This document shows positions 32,855 through 44,982 of a stretch of 64,000 nt of DNA, one piece after another. The position numbers and the translations under genes are program-made. Each line of letters begins with the position of its first letter. The stretch's first letter is position 1. Source of the stretch: Ottelia alismoides (lineage: Eukaryota > Streptophyta > Magnoliopsida > Alismatales > Hydrocharitaceae); assembly GCA_037367405.1 (NCBI GenBank), contig JAZKJV010001865.1, positions 558,001 through 622,000 of the forward strand, given 5' to 3'. The notes beneath the pieces were generated by a model, which saw only the letters and a program-made list of their open reading frames with translations, was not told the origin of the DNA and ran no database searches.

Positions 32855-34535
32855 ATATTCAATTTAATTTTATTTGATTAAGGCATTTTAAATCAAATTA
32901 GTCTTGCTATGTCAACTATGAAAGTTTATTCCCTTATTCACTTTCAAAGTAGGAGATATACTTACCGATATATCTCAAGCAAGAACTGGGATCTCCTCTT
33001 TATCTTTGTTACATCCCAATAATATGAGAAACTGCAACTCCAATAAAGAGAAGCGGGAACACATTCCGCCTTGCAAGTCCAACTTGCATTCCCAATTCGG
33101 TCTTTAATACCCAGGCCCACCACCCCTAAGGTGATGTTGACCTGTCATTAATTGAACCAACCGTCAACAGGATTAGAACTTGCTATACGCAATCCAATAT
33201 CGCCCCAATAATATGAGGATCCGATATTGGGGTCACTACGCATACGGCCTTACTCTTTCGAGAAGCAAAGAGTTCGATCCATATGCGCTTGTATATAGGA
33301 GCTGTCACTACGTACAGGCGTCTCCTATATACAATCCCTTGCGACGGAAACCCTTCGCCTTGACGGGAGACCATGGATGTCACTTATGTGATCCTCCACC
33401 TCTTATTCAAATTCAATTAATTACTATGAATCATATTCATATAATTAATTCTTCCAAGGGAATTATCAACTCTAATCATATTAGAGTATTCTCAATTGGA
33501 TATAATTAACTTAATCATATTAAATTAATTATCAATCCAATTTAATCAATCAAACTTAATTTTATTCTTGAATATGCATATATGATATTATTCTCAAAGT
33601 ACGTATTAATTCGAATTTTAATAATTAGAAAAATACATCATAATCCCTCGGATATTATCCCGGCCCTACCCGCTGTCATGGCCAGTACCGACGGGAGTGG
33701 GGCGGACCACATACGTTGCAACCCGCTGACCCAGCGATCCCCGACTAGACACCATATCCACCTCGGGAAAGGATAATGCCAAATTGATTATTTTGTACTT
33801 GAGATGATCATCGGTTTTTCAACCGAAATTATACCATATAGTAATCAAAACAATTTTGATTTTAAGGAAATTTGCTAGACAAATTTCCAAGCCCTATTCA
33901 AGCAAGAAGTTTGATGATTGTAATTCCAATTAAGGTTTAGATCAAATCTAATCATCTAATTGGTTGGGGCCAAGTCAATTAGGCAAATAATCATGTTTCA
34001 ATATTTCACAAATATTTTTCAAGATTATTTCACGAAATTAACAATTAATTTCTCTAATTGACAATCACTTGGTTCTAGATTAGGAAAGCAATTTCAGCAG
34101 TGACCCCTACTTACTAAAATTGGCATATCTCAATCATATTAAATCCAAATTAAGCAAAGTCAATTTCTAAAGTTTGCTAATTTGATTTAGGACAGAATCT
34201 AAGTGGTGTTTCACGCATTTCGAGGCAAGTCTAAACAGTAATTAATATTTTAATCACGTTCAGATTCACAGTTCCCGCAACAGTGCATACATGTCCATTA
34301 AAACGACCATATCTCGAGCATACGAAATCCGATTTATACAAACTCAGATCCTATGGTTTCCTTATTTAATGGGGAACATAATCCAAGTATAAAATTCGTG
34401 TTTAAACAATTTAAACAGTGCCGAATTTATTTACTAAACAGATCTGCGAAATCAAATGCGATGAAAACTTTCGCGACCTAAACGAACCCAAGTCGTCCTC
34501 GGTTAACGAATCACTATTCGAAACCGTCGACCTAA
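32855..34535 (-). other. Copia 5' leader of unit 2, hairpin-rich
   Basis: Almost identical to the leader at 24685-26364. The same hairpins are present, for example at 33072-33088 and 33291-33332, and the same GC-rich module at about 33654-33777. No coding sequence. Confidence 0.7.
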
Positions 34536-34548
34536 GGCTCTGATACCA
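34536..34548 (-). other. Primer binding site, initiator tRNA-Met (unit 2)
   Basis: TGGTATCAGAGCC on the minus strand, next to the end of LTR3. Confidence 0.92.
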
Positions 34549-34550
34549 CT

Positions 34551-37050
34551 TGAAGGATATGGAGAGATCCTCAAGCGCATCACGGAAGCGTGAGCGTCGT
34601 ATCGGATACGACGAAGAACGACTAGTCGCACTAGATGTTCGGTGCAGCGGAATTTAAAAAATTTATTCGATGAAACCACATGATCCAAGAACCATTCTCG
34701 GATCGTTTCATCTATAACCACAGAAACTATAATGCAATACCTCTTGAAGCGTGGTTGATCGAGTCTCTAAGAGAAGAGACCTCCTGTCTCAAGTCCGATC
34801 ATCGGAGAGATCGCTTGCGAGCGCGGGGATGAACCGCGGTGTCCTCGCAATCCAAGAAGTTGATCCAAGCGCGGTTGCTCCTAATCTCGTCGCACGAGAT
34901 CGAACGTCTCCTTCGCGGGCGAAGCACTTGAAGTAGACGGAGAACCGCAGAGCGTCGAAGCGGTAGCACGAAGGCGAAGGCGACGACGATTCCCTCCACT
35001 AGGGTGGACGGCCACCAAGAGGAAGAGGGAGAGAGGGCTGTCGAGTATGAGAGAAAGAGAGAGAGAGTTTTGCTACAATAGCATGTGTAAAGAGAGAGCC
35101 AAGGGTGCCTCTCTATTTATAGGGTTTTGGGATCCATGGATCTCAATCCATGTGTCACATAAAATCAATGGTTGAGATTGATTTATGACAATCCAATGGT
35201 CAAGATTGTTGTTGGTAAAAACCAACAACTTGTGATTTAATTTGATAAAATATATTTGATAAATTAAATAAATATTAATACCAAATCTAAATCAATCAAA
35301 TAAGAGAGAGAGAAGACAAAGGAGATACTCTCCTTATTTGGAAGAGGGGACGGCCACCAATTCCCCATGGGAATTGAGTGCCGCCCCCCTCATTCCAAAT
35401 GAGGAGTCCAATCTCCTTATTTTTCTCTCTTCTTATTTTACCAACAACAATTTGTTGATATATTAATTCACCAAAATAATTCTCAATTAATTTTGGGAAT
35501 ATTGCAATCTTGACATTGGAATATTGTGAATCAAATTCACAACCCAAAACAAAATGTAATTTACATTTTCAATTAATTAAACAATGTGTATCCAATACAC
35601 ATTAATAATTAATTTACTAATATAAATTATATTGAACTCTCTCTAATACATTATAAATCACATTTATAATATATTAGGAATAATTGGATATTACTATCCA
35701 CATTATTCTTATCCATAATAATTAAATCACATTTAATTATATTGGATAACTTCTCATACATCATGATAATTAAATCACATTTAATTATCATCTTCTCTTT
35801 GCTTAGATCTTATGGAATTGTTCTTCAAACCATTTAAGAACAATGCTATTTCTCCTCAGATACTTGGAGATAAGGACAGGGCGATTGTATTGTTCCACGT
35901 ATAGTGACTTGGATATTGAGATCACATCTCATATCCAGATCCCATGGACCTCTCATAGATGCTTGATTAAATCAAGACCGTAAACCTAATCTTCTCATTG
36001 CATCTGAATCTCATTCAGTTTAATGTCCAATACATGGACTAAGATTAAGTCACTTCTCTAATGAGAGGAGTCACTAAAATCCAGACCTGTTTCATCACTC
36101 CCTCGGAATGGAAGCGTCATGGTTATACAATCGTTTATGATCAAATCACCCTTCAGGTATTCCCTATACCTGCACATCCTGCATACTGGAAGACTCATGA
36201 TCATCATGAAGATAAAGATCACTTTTACACTGTCATCTTCATAGTCTGATCATTAAGTTTCTCAATCTTGGTCCTTGGGATATGGTACAGATCATATGCC
36301 TTCACAAAGCATATATCTTACCTTCAAATTCATATCATGCTTCTAAAGCATGATGACCATGCATGGAATTTGGTCAATCCCAATACCTCATGAGTGAGCT
36401 CATGTCTTCCGGTTCACAAGTGAACCTGTATGATCCCTTTGAGAGATCATATTACTCATATGCCCTTACATGCACACCAGCTCGCCGGTGTATAGACCTT
36501 GATTAGGTCATCAACCTATTGGTCTGCCAAATGTACATGCTCAGACATATAGTAATATATCTGTCTCTGGTCAGAGGATGTTTGCCTGTGATGTGACAGT
36601 ATTCATCATAGGTCTTTGGTTATCTCGATCTCGTTAAGTCAACTCATTGACTCAACTAATCTGATACCTCCGAATCAATATTCCTATGCAGAGGACCTGC
36701 ATCAAGAGGTCGATCAGATATCAGTCTAATGAGATGGGATTGCCATCTCCCACTCAGACTGGAGATCACTACTTGTTAATCATTGATGATGCTTGATGAG
36801 TCCTCTATCTAACTCCTTAGATATTCATCCAAGCATCAGCCTCTATGATTCAATCATTGAATCAACAGCTGTATGATTATCAAGTTGGCCATGGTACATA
36901 ACCCTTATTGTACAGAGGGACCTTATAGTGCATTCATTCATTCAATATCAGAAAGGGAGTGAAACAAAATCAATAACTTTTATTGATGAATCATTTATTA
37001 CAATAACATTTATTGTAGGAATGGTTCGCCTCGGGCTCACATTGCTAACA
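34551..37050 (-). mobile_element. Copia LTR3, outer 5' LTR of the array
   Basis: A 2500-bp LTR with an exact TGTTAGC start at 37050. TATA box at 35113-35122 and twin hairpins at 35358-35404. Immediately beyond it the sequence becomes the LTR of the plus-strand element C at LTR position about 310, so the array entered C's 5' LTR. Confidence 0.93.
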
Positions 37051-38382
37051 GATATCTGACCGACCTCTTGATGCGGGTCCTCTGCATGGGAATAATGTTT
37101 CGGAGGTGTCAGATTAGTTAGGCAAATGGGTTAACTTGGCGAGATCGAGATAACCTAAGTCCTATGTTGAATACTGTCACATCATAGGCACACATCCTCT
37201 GACCAGAGACAGATGTGTTACTATATGTCTGAGTATGTACATTTGGCAGACCATTAGGTTGATGACCTAATCAAGGTATATACACCGACGAGCTGGTGTT
37301 CATATAAGGGCATATGAGTAATACGATCTCTCAAAGGGATCATACAGGTTCACTTATGAACCGGAAGACATGAGCTCACTCATGAGGTATTGGGACCCGA
37401 TCAAATTCCATGCATGGTCGTCGTGCTTTGGAAGCATGACAAGAATTTGAAGGTAAGATATATGCTTTGGGAAAGCATATGATCGGTACCAAATCCCAAT
37501 GACCAAGATTGAGAAACTTGGTGATCAAATCCTGAAGAAGACGGTATAAAATAGATCTTCATCTTCAGGTTGATCATTGGTCTTCCAGTATGCAGGATGT
37601 GCAGGTATTGGGAATACCTGAGGCTGATGTGATCATAAACGATTGTATAACCATGACGCTTCCAGTCCGAGGGAGTGATGAAACAGGTCTGGATTTTAGT
37701 GACTCCTCTCAGTAGAGAAGTAACTTGATCTTAGTCCAAGTGTTGGACATTGATCTGAATGTGATTCAGATGCAATGAGAAGATTAAGTATACGGATTTG
37801 ATTTAATCAAGCATCTATGGGAGGCCCGTTCGATCTGGATTTGAGATGAGATCTCGAACAATACAATCGTCCTGTCCTTATCTCCAAGTATCTGTGGAGA
37901 AAGCACATTATTCTTGAAGGAGTTCAAGAATAATTCCTATGATGAATTTAGTATCCAAGCAAGAAGGTCTTGATGATTAAATGGGATTTAATTATCAAGT
38001 ATAATATGAATGAGATTCATATTGTGAGAATGATTATCCAAGATAATTAAATGGGATTTATTTATCAAGGATAAGAAGATCGTGGATAGTGATATCTAGA
38101 ATATATGTGTATATTATAAATGGGATTTATAATATATCAGAGAGAGAAATATTGTAAATTGCATTTGTTAATTATTAATGTGGATTGGATCTACATTAGT
38201 TAATTAATTGGAAATGTAATTTACAAATTAGTTTGGGATGTGAATATGATTCACATATTTTTCAATGGCATGATTGAAATATTCACAAATTAATTTGAAA
38301 TTAATTTGGTGGATATTATTGCAATAATAGTTATTGCAATTAATTAAGAAATAATAAGATAAATAAAAGAGAGACAAAATTA

Positions 38383-38450
38383 CCACCAAAATTAAAGGTG
38401 GCATCACCTATGACTTAGTCATAGGTGACACCTCCTATATTTTAGGAGGT
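38383..38450 (+). repeat. Triple hairpin in element C 5' LTR
   Basis: Three adjacent inverted repeats: CCACC/GGTGG (38383-38401), TCACCTATGAC-TTA-GTCATAGGTGA (38404-38428, 11-bp perfect arms) and ACCTCCTA/TAGGAGGT (38430-38450). They lie about 220-290 bases upstream of the TATA box. Confidence 0.8.
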
Positions 38451-38669
38451 TTGTTGTCTCTTCTTTTTTGTTATCATATTATCTCTTAATAAATTAATTT
38501 ATGTTAATTAAATTGTGTTGATAATAATTCAACATATATTTAATTTAATATAAATTAATGTTGTTGGTTTTTAACCAACAACAATCATAGCCGTTGGATG
38601 ACTCTTGGATTGTAATAACCGTTGGATCCATATGAGCCATGGATTGAGATCCATTGGATCCCAAACTAA

Positions 38670-38678
38670 TATATAAGG
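38670..38678 (+). promoter_or_regulatory. TATA box, element C 5' LTR
   Basis: TATATAAGG followed by AGGGTAGCCCTAG, a block conserved in the C 3' LTR (46942) and, with TATAAAAGG, in LTR D (48077). Confidence 0.65.
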
Positions 38679-39247
38679 AGGGTAGCCCTAGCCCTTGAAA
38701 GGTACACCAAGTAGACGCCTACTCTACTTATCTCTCTCCCTCTCATTCTCGTGCTCTCTCTCTCCCTTCCCTCTCCATAGGGTGGTCGACCACCTCTATC
38801 GAGAAAAGAGAGAAATTCTCGCCTTCGCCATCGACTACTCGAGGATCTCCTTCTTCTTTGGGGCTGCTTGCTCTAGAGGAAGACGACGGATTTCGTTGGA
38901 CAAAATCAGGAGATTCGAGGCTTGGATTTTCGTCAAGGATTGCAGGAGTCACGCGTCTCATCATCGCGCCCGCAAGTGCTGTCTTTGTGGATCGGACTTG
39001 AGACAGGAGGATCTCTTGCTTTAGAGATCTCGTGATCGCAACCACGCTTCAAGATGTATTCCTAATACTTTGTGGTTTGATGAAACGATACAAGAATTGT
39101 TCTTGTGATCATGTGGTTTCATCATTTGATTTAAAATTTTTTAAATTCCGTTGTACATTGCGACTAGTACGAATAGTCGCCCCGATCGTATTAGATGCGA
39201 TCGTCACGCTTCCGTGATGTGCTTGAGGATTCTCAATATCCTTCAAG

Positions 39248-39260
39248 TGGTATCAGAGCC
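39248..39260 (+). other. Primer binding site, initiator tRNA-Met (element C)
   Basis: TGGTATCAGAGCC, two bases (AG) after the LTR end TCCTTCA. Confidence 0.93.
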
Positions 39261-41077
39261 AGGTTGAAAAAGGTTTTGGATATGATCCATGAACCAAGGA
39301 TGACTTGGGTTTGAAAGGGTCGCGAAAGTTTTAACGCATTTGAATTTTCGCAACTCTGTCTAATTGATTTTTTCGGCACTGTTTAAATTGTTTAAACACA
39401 AAATATTCAATTGGATTTTGTTACCCATTAAACAAGGAAACATAGGATTTGAGTTTACTAAATTTGGATTTAATTTGCTCAAGATATGGTCTTTTGAATA
39501 AGCATGTTTTCACTATTGCGGGAACATCGAAACCGAACGTGATTAATTTATTAATTACGGTTTTGACATGCCTCGAAATGCGTGAAATATCACTTAGGTT
39601 CTGTTGTAAATCAAGTTGGCAATCTTAGGGAACTAATTTTGCGAATTTTGGATTTAAATTGATCAAGATAAGTTAATTTAAGTGATTGGGGGTCACTGCT
39701 GGAAATTGACAAATTTGATCATGAACCTTGTGATAGTCATTCAAATACATGTTGATGAAAATTAATTGTTAATTTTCTGAAATTGGTTATTGATAAATAT
39801 TTATGAAATATTTAAAGATGATAATCAATTCCTTGAATGACATCCCACTAAACCATAATGATAAGATAGTTGATCTTGATCATTGGTTATTTTGAAATCA
39901 TCAACAAACATTATTTTCATGCAAAACCCTAGGTCATCCTGCAATAGTTGTAGGACAACTTTTACATGCAAAACCCTCTTGCTTGAATAGGATTGGAGAT
40001 TTGTTTAGCAAATTTCCTTATAATATAATCACAATTATTTTGATGTATATTATATGGTACAATTTCAGTTGAAAGACCGATGAGCATCTCAAAGTACATG
40101 ATGATCTATCTGGCATTATCCTTTCCTGAGGTGGATATGGTGTCTAGTCGAAGATTGCTGGGATAGCGGGTTGCAACGTATGTGGTCCGTCACACTCTCG
40201 CCGGTACTGGCCATGACAACGGGTAGGGACTGGATAATTCCGGCGAAATCAAAGTGTATTTTTCTAATTATTAAAATTCGAAATAATACGTACTTTGAGA
40301 TTATACCTACTATTCAAGTAAAATTAAAAGTTTGTTGATTGATAATAGGATTGATGATTAATTTAATGTGATTAAATGAATTATATCCTATTAAAACACT
40401 CTATTATGAATAGATGTGTAATTTTTTCCCTTGGAAGAATTAATTATGTGAATATGATTCACGATAATTAATTATTTCAATTTGAATAAGAGGCGGAGGA
40501 TCACATAAGTGACATCCATGGTCTCCCGTCAAGGCAAAGAATTCCGTCGCTAAAAGTTGTATATAGGAGACGCCTGTCCGAAGTGACAGATCCTATATAC
40601 AATTATTTGGATCGGGTTCTTTGCTTCTCGAAAGAGTAAGGCCGTATACGTAGTGACCCTAATATCGGGTCCTCATATTATTGGGGCGATATTGGATTAC
40701 GTATAGCGAGTATTAAACCTGTTGATGGTTGGTTCAATTAGCGACAGTCATCATCTTAGGGGTGGTGGGCCCGGGTGTTAAAGACCGAATTGGGAAATGC
40801 AAGTTGGACTTGCAAGGCGGAATGTGTTCCCGCTTCTCTTTATTCGAGTCACAGGTTCTCATATTATTGGGATGTGATAAAGATAGAGAGGAGATCCCAG
40901 GTCTTGCTTGAGATATAACGGTAAGTATATCTCTTACTTTGAAAGATGATTAGGGAATAATCTTTCATAGTAGACATAGCAAGACAGATTTCATTTAAAA
41001 TGCCTTAAGCAAATGTTATAAAATTGGATATATAATTATTTATATATTCTAATATAGTGCATTCTTAATTTCAGAAA
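39261..41077 (+). other. Element C 5' leader, hairpin-rich
   Basis: About 1.8 kb of non-coding leader, diverged from the array leader but keeping its structure. The GC-rich module at 40115-40238 is again bounded by ATTATCC and GGATAAT. The long hairpin TTGTATATAGGA/TCCTATATACAA (40557-40568 and 40591-40602) has an inner CTGTC/GACAG stem. The AATATCG/CGATATT pair is at about 40661-40693, and GCAAGT/ACTTGC near 40798-40814. Confidence 0.7.
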
Positions 41078-42148
41078 ATGAAGTCCATGAACCCACTGAG
41101 CAGGCTTCTGGAGGTCAATCAGTTGGCCGGACCAAATTATTCGGATTGGATACGAAATTTGGATCTTGTCCTATCTGCGGAGCGCATCTCATATGTGCTA
41201 ACTAAGGACAAGATTACAAACCCTCTGACTGCGGAAGATAAATCTTTTAATGAGAAATATGATGAAGATCATAACTTGGCAAGGTGTTATATCCTTGGCT
41301 CATTATCCAATGTGCTTCAGAAGCAACATGTGGAAATGAACCACTGCCAAGAAATCATGTTGAATCTGAAGGAAATGTTCGGTGACACCAACCGCACACA
41401 GCATTACAATATGATGAAAGAGCTTATTTGCTGCAAGATGCAGGAAGGGACCTCTGTTAGAGAACATGTGCTCAAAGTGTTTGGGTACCTCTCTGAATTG
41501 GAAACCCTGGGAGCTTACATGGATTCCGATATGCAAGCTGATTTCATTCTCATGTCGCTCCCTAAGTATTTCAAAAACTTTATCGTGTCATATCACATGA
41601 GCAAAGTTGATTTCACTAACGCTGGGCTGTTAGCTGCATTAAAGTCTGTAGAAGACGTGATGAAGAAGGACGACCCCTCTGCTAGTGCAATGGTTGCACA
41701 AGTGAAAGGAAAGTGCGGTCGGAAGCAAGGTTCTCGGAAGGGCCCGCCCCAGAAGAGAAAGAAGAAGAATAAAGGAGTTGGTTCATCTTCCAGTGCTTCC
41801 ACGTTAATGATATCAAAGAAGTCCGATGTATGTCACCACTGCAAGAAGCCGAGGCACTGGCGGCGTAACTGCCCAGAGTACCTGAAGTTGGTCGACAAAG
41901 GTAAAGTCCCAACAGGTATGAAATCTACTTTCATCATTGAAACTAGCTTTCTCGTCGGACGAGAAGGAAGTTGGGTTGTAGATTCTAGTGCTTCTGTTCA
42001 TGTATGCAATTCGTTGCATTTGTTTCAGGAAACTAGGAATCTGGAGCAAGGGGAGATAGTCATCCAGATGGGATCTGATGCAAGTGTTGCAGCAGTCGCC
42101 ATTGGGACCTGTCGTGTATCATTAAGTGTATTTATGTACCTGAAGTAA
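41078..42148 (+). pseudogene. Copia Gag and protease start (element C), frameshifted
   Basis: A 356-codon open frame: Gag of the UBN2 type from MKSMNPLSRLLEVNQLAGPN, then a basic stretch (RKQGSRKGPPQKRKKKNK) and a zinc knuckle CHHCKKPRHWRRNC. The protease reads WVVDSSASVHVC, so the family DSG has become DSS, which should disable it. The frame then leaves register after CRVSLS, where about 26 bases present in the array copies are missing. Unlike the array copies, C has no stop in the middle of Gag (SKVDFTNAGLL is intact). Confidence 0.9.
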
Positions 42149-42156
42149 GGAGGAAT

Positions 42157-44967
42157 TTGATATCTGTATCTAAGCTTGTTAGACATGGATATTCCTTCCT
42201 TTTATGTAATAAGTTAGTCATTAATCAATATGATAAATTTATTACGGATGGTGTTTTGACTTCTGGTGGACTCTATGAATTGTGCATTGATGAATGTGTC
42301 ATGAATGTCACTATCACTAATAAAAACCCTAAAAGATCCAGGGAGAATGGAAATCATTCGAATATGATTTGGCATCAAAGGCTTGGTCATTTATCTATTG
42401 ATAAGATTAATAGATTGATAAAGGATGGACCCTTAGAATTTCTACAGGTCCAATCTTTACCTACCTGTGAACATTGCAATCGGGGTAAAATGACTAGGAT
42501 GCCTTTCCGTAACAAGGTTACAAGATGCGAAGGTATTCTTGACCTAATACATACTGATGTATGTGGTCCCTTCAGTACCGCGACTCGTAATGGATATCGA
42601 TATTATTTGAAGTTTATTGATGACCATTTGCGATACGGGTTTATCTTCCTTCTACGTCATAAATCTGAAACCTTTGAAAAGTTCAAAGAGTTTAAGGATT
42701 TGGTTGAGAACCAAACCGATAAGAAGATTAAACGGATTCGATCTGACCGAGGTGGCTAGTACCTCTCAGATGAATTCAAGGGATACCTTAAAGAGAATGG
42801 AATTGTCTCCAATCTCACTCCTCCTGGAACTCCCCAACTTAATGGTGTTGCTGAAAGACGCGACAGGACCATCATGGACATGGTCCGTTCAATGATGAGC
42901 AAAGCACATTTACCTCTTAGTTTCTGGGGATATGCAGTAGAGACTGCAATATATATCCTAAATAAGATTCCTAGCAAATATGTGCCTAAGACTCCTCATG
43001 AGCTCTGGTATGGAACCAAACCTAGTGTTAGACACTTGAGGGTTTGGGGTTGCTTGGTCCATGTGAAGAATGTGGACGCAAGTAAGCTAGAATCTCGTAC
43101 TTGTGAGTGCTACTTCATTGGGTATGTTAAAGATGGTATTGGATATCAACTTTATGACCCTGAGACCCAAAAGGTTTTTGTCTTTAGAGATGTGAGATTT
43201 CTGGAGGATGATTTCCTTAAAGGTCAAGATAGAAATGAAGTAGAGGAACTCATCGAATCCCCTGAGGATTCTGAGATTCCTGAACCATAAACTGAAAAGG
43301 TAAATGAAGATGAAACACCCATACCTCTTCGAAGGAGTTCGAGGGTGGTTGCACCACCTTAAAGGTATGGATTCCATGTGTCAAGTGAGACTGACAATGA
43401 TCCTACTTCATTTGATGAAGCACTCGCGGATCATGACATGGATAGATGGATGCTAGCAATGAAGTCAGAGATTGACTCCATGCATAAGAATGGTGTATGG
43501 ACCCTAGAGGATCCACTTAAGGGGGTAAAACCCATTGGATGTAAATAGATCTTCAAGAGAAAGAGGGGGCCTGATGGGAAAGTAGAGACTTTCAAGGAAC
43601 GGCTCGTAGCCAAGGGCTACACACAGAGAGAAGGCATCGACTATGATGAGACATTCTCTCCTGTGGCTATGCTTAAGTCCATCAGGACACTGCTAGCTAT
43701 AGCTGCATCTCTTGAGTACGACATCTGGCAGATGGACGTCAAGACAACTTTCCTCAATGGATACCTCAAGGAGGATATCTATATGGAGCAGTCCCAGGGC
43801 TTCATAGCTGAGGACGGTAAAGTATGCAAGTTAAAGAAATCCATCTATGGGCTCAAACAAGCTTCTCGTAGCTAGAACATCAGATTTGACGAAACCATAA
43901 AAGAGTTATGATTTTGTGCAGAATCCTGATGAACCTTGTGTGTACAAGAAGCTTAGTGGGAGCGCCATTGTGTTCATCGTGCTTTACGTAGATGGTATCC
44001 TTATCATTGGGAATGATACAAGAATGATGACCAGTGTGAAGATTTGGCTATCTCATACCTTCAAGATGAAAGATCTTGGAGAAGCCTCTTACATCTTAGG
44101 CCTGAAGTTGTTCAGAAACTGAGAAAGAGGATGTTGGAATTGTCACAACATGGATACATTAAAAAGATTCTTGAACAATTCTGTATGGATAGTTCCAAGA
44201 AAGGATTCCTCCCCTTAAGACATGGTATTCATCTGTCTAAAGGGATGGATCCTCAAAGTGTTGAGGAAAAGAAGGCCATGGCTGGATGCCCCTATGCATC
44301 AGCTGTAGGAAGCTTAATGTATGCCATGATGTGTACTAGGCCAGACATCTGCCATGCCGTGGGAGTTGTAAGCCGTTACCAATCCTGCTATGGAGAGCAA
44401 CACTGGAATGCAGTAAAGAACATATTCAAATATCTAAGACAGATGCAAGATTACGTCTTGGTCTATGGACATGGTGATCTCCAAGTCTTGGGATATACAG
44501 ATTCAGACTTCCAGTCAGATATTGATGATCGAAAGTCGACATCAGGGTTTGTATTCCTGTTGAACGGTGGTGTTGTGAGCTGGAGAAGCAAGAAGCAGGA
44601 CACTGCAGCGGATTCAACAACTGAAGCTGAGTACATTGCCGCATCAGATGTTGCAAAGGAGGCGGTGTGGTTACGCAAGTTCATCTTGGAGTTTGGCGTA
44701 GTTTCCCCTGATACTCCCATCCCGTTACTCTGCGATAACACGGGAGCCATTGCTCAGGCAAAGGAACCCAGATGGCATCAAAAGAGCAAGCACGTGGGAA
44801 GGAATTACCACATCATTCGGGAGATTCAAAAGCGTGGTGATATCATCATCACCAAGGTGGCCTCTGCCGACAACGTTGCTGATCCTCTTACCAAACCTCT
44901 GACACAGAAGGTTTTCGACCAGCATGTAATGAGTATGGGTTTAAGAACTATTCCTGAATGGTTCTGA
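42157..44967 (+). pseudogene. Copia integrase, RT and RNase H (element C), multiply broken
   Basis: Order: GAG-pre-integrase (WHQRLGHLSIDK), integrase (HTDVCGPF, SDRGG then TAG at 42757-42759 where Glu is expected, and an intact NGVAERRD), RT and RNase H. Further stops lie at 43288-43290 (TAA), about 43361 (TAA in the PPERYG motif) and about 43546 and 43873 (TAG for Trp). A one-base insertion is near 43900, and another break near 44120. The RT active site reads YVDG (43985-43996) instead of YVDD. The last 307-codon part, with RNase H (TDSDFQSD, TTEAEYIAAS, CDNTGAIA), is open. It is inactive. Confidence 0.92.
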
Positions 44968-44970
44968 GGG

Positions 44971-44982
44971 CTAGTGGGAGAT
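44971..44982 (+). other. Polypurine tract, element C
   Basis: CTAGTGGGAGAT directly before the 3' LTR start TGTTAGCC. Confidence 0.65.

Larger units (their letters stand above)
37051..39245 (+). mobile_element. Element C 5' LTR, first 310 bp missing
   Basis: Aligns with C's 3' LTR from about position 45294 to its end ATATCCTTCA at 39245. The missing start is explained by insertion of the array at this point followed by a deletion on the far side. TATA box TATATAAGG at 38670-38678. Confidence 0.9.

Noticed and set aside
16988..37050. A direct-repeat CRISPR-like or satellite array
   Set aside because: The repeated unit is 8.2 kb and fully explained by Copia LTRs and internals.
37051..37056. 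GATAT at 37051 and at 47512 as target duplications of one element
   Set aside because: At 37051 it is simply internal sequence of C's LTR (compare 45296). At 47512 it is the flank of C. The partner copies that would prove either duplication are missing.
16563..37060. LTR D left part and C's truncated 5' LTR as two halves of one LTR split by the array
   Set aside because: They overlap by about 115 bp in LTR coordinates and the overlap is diverged, so they are different LTRs.
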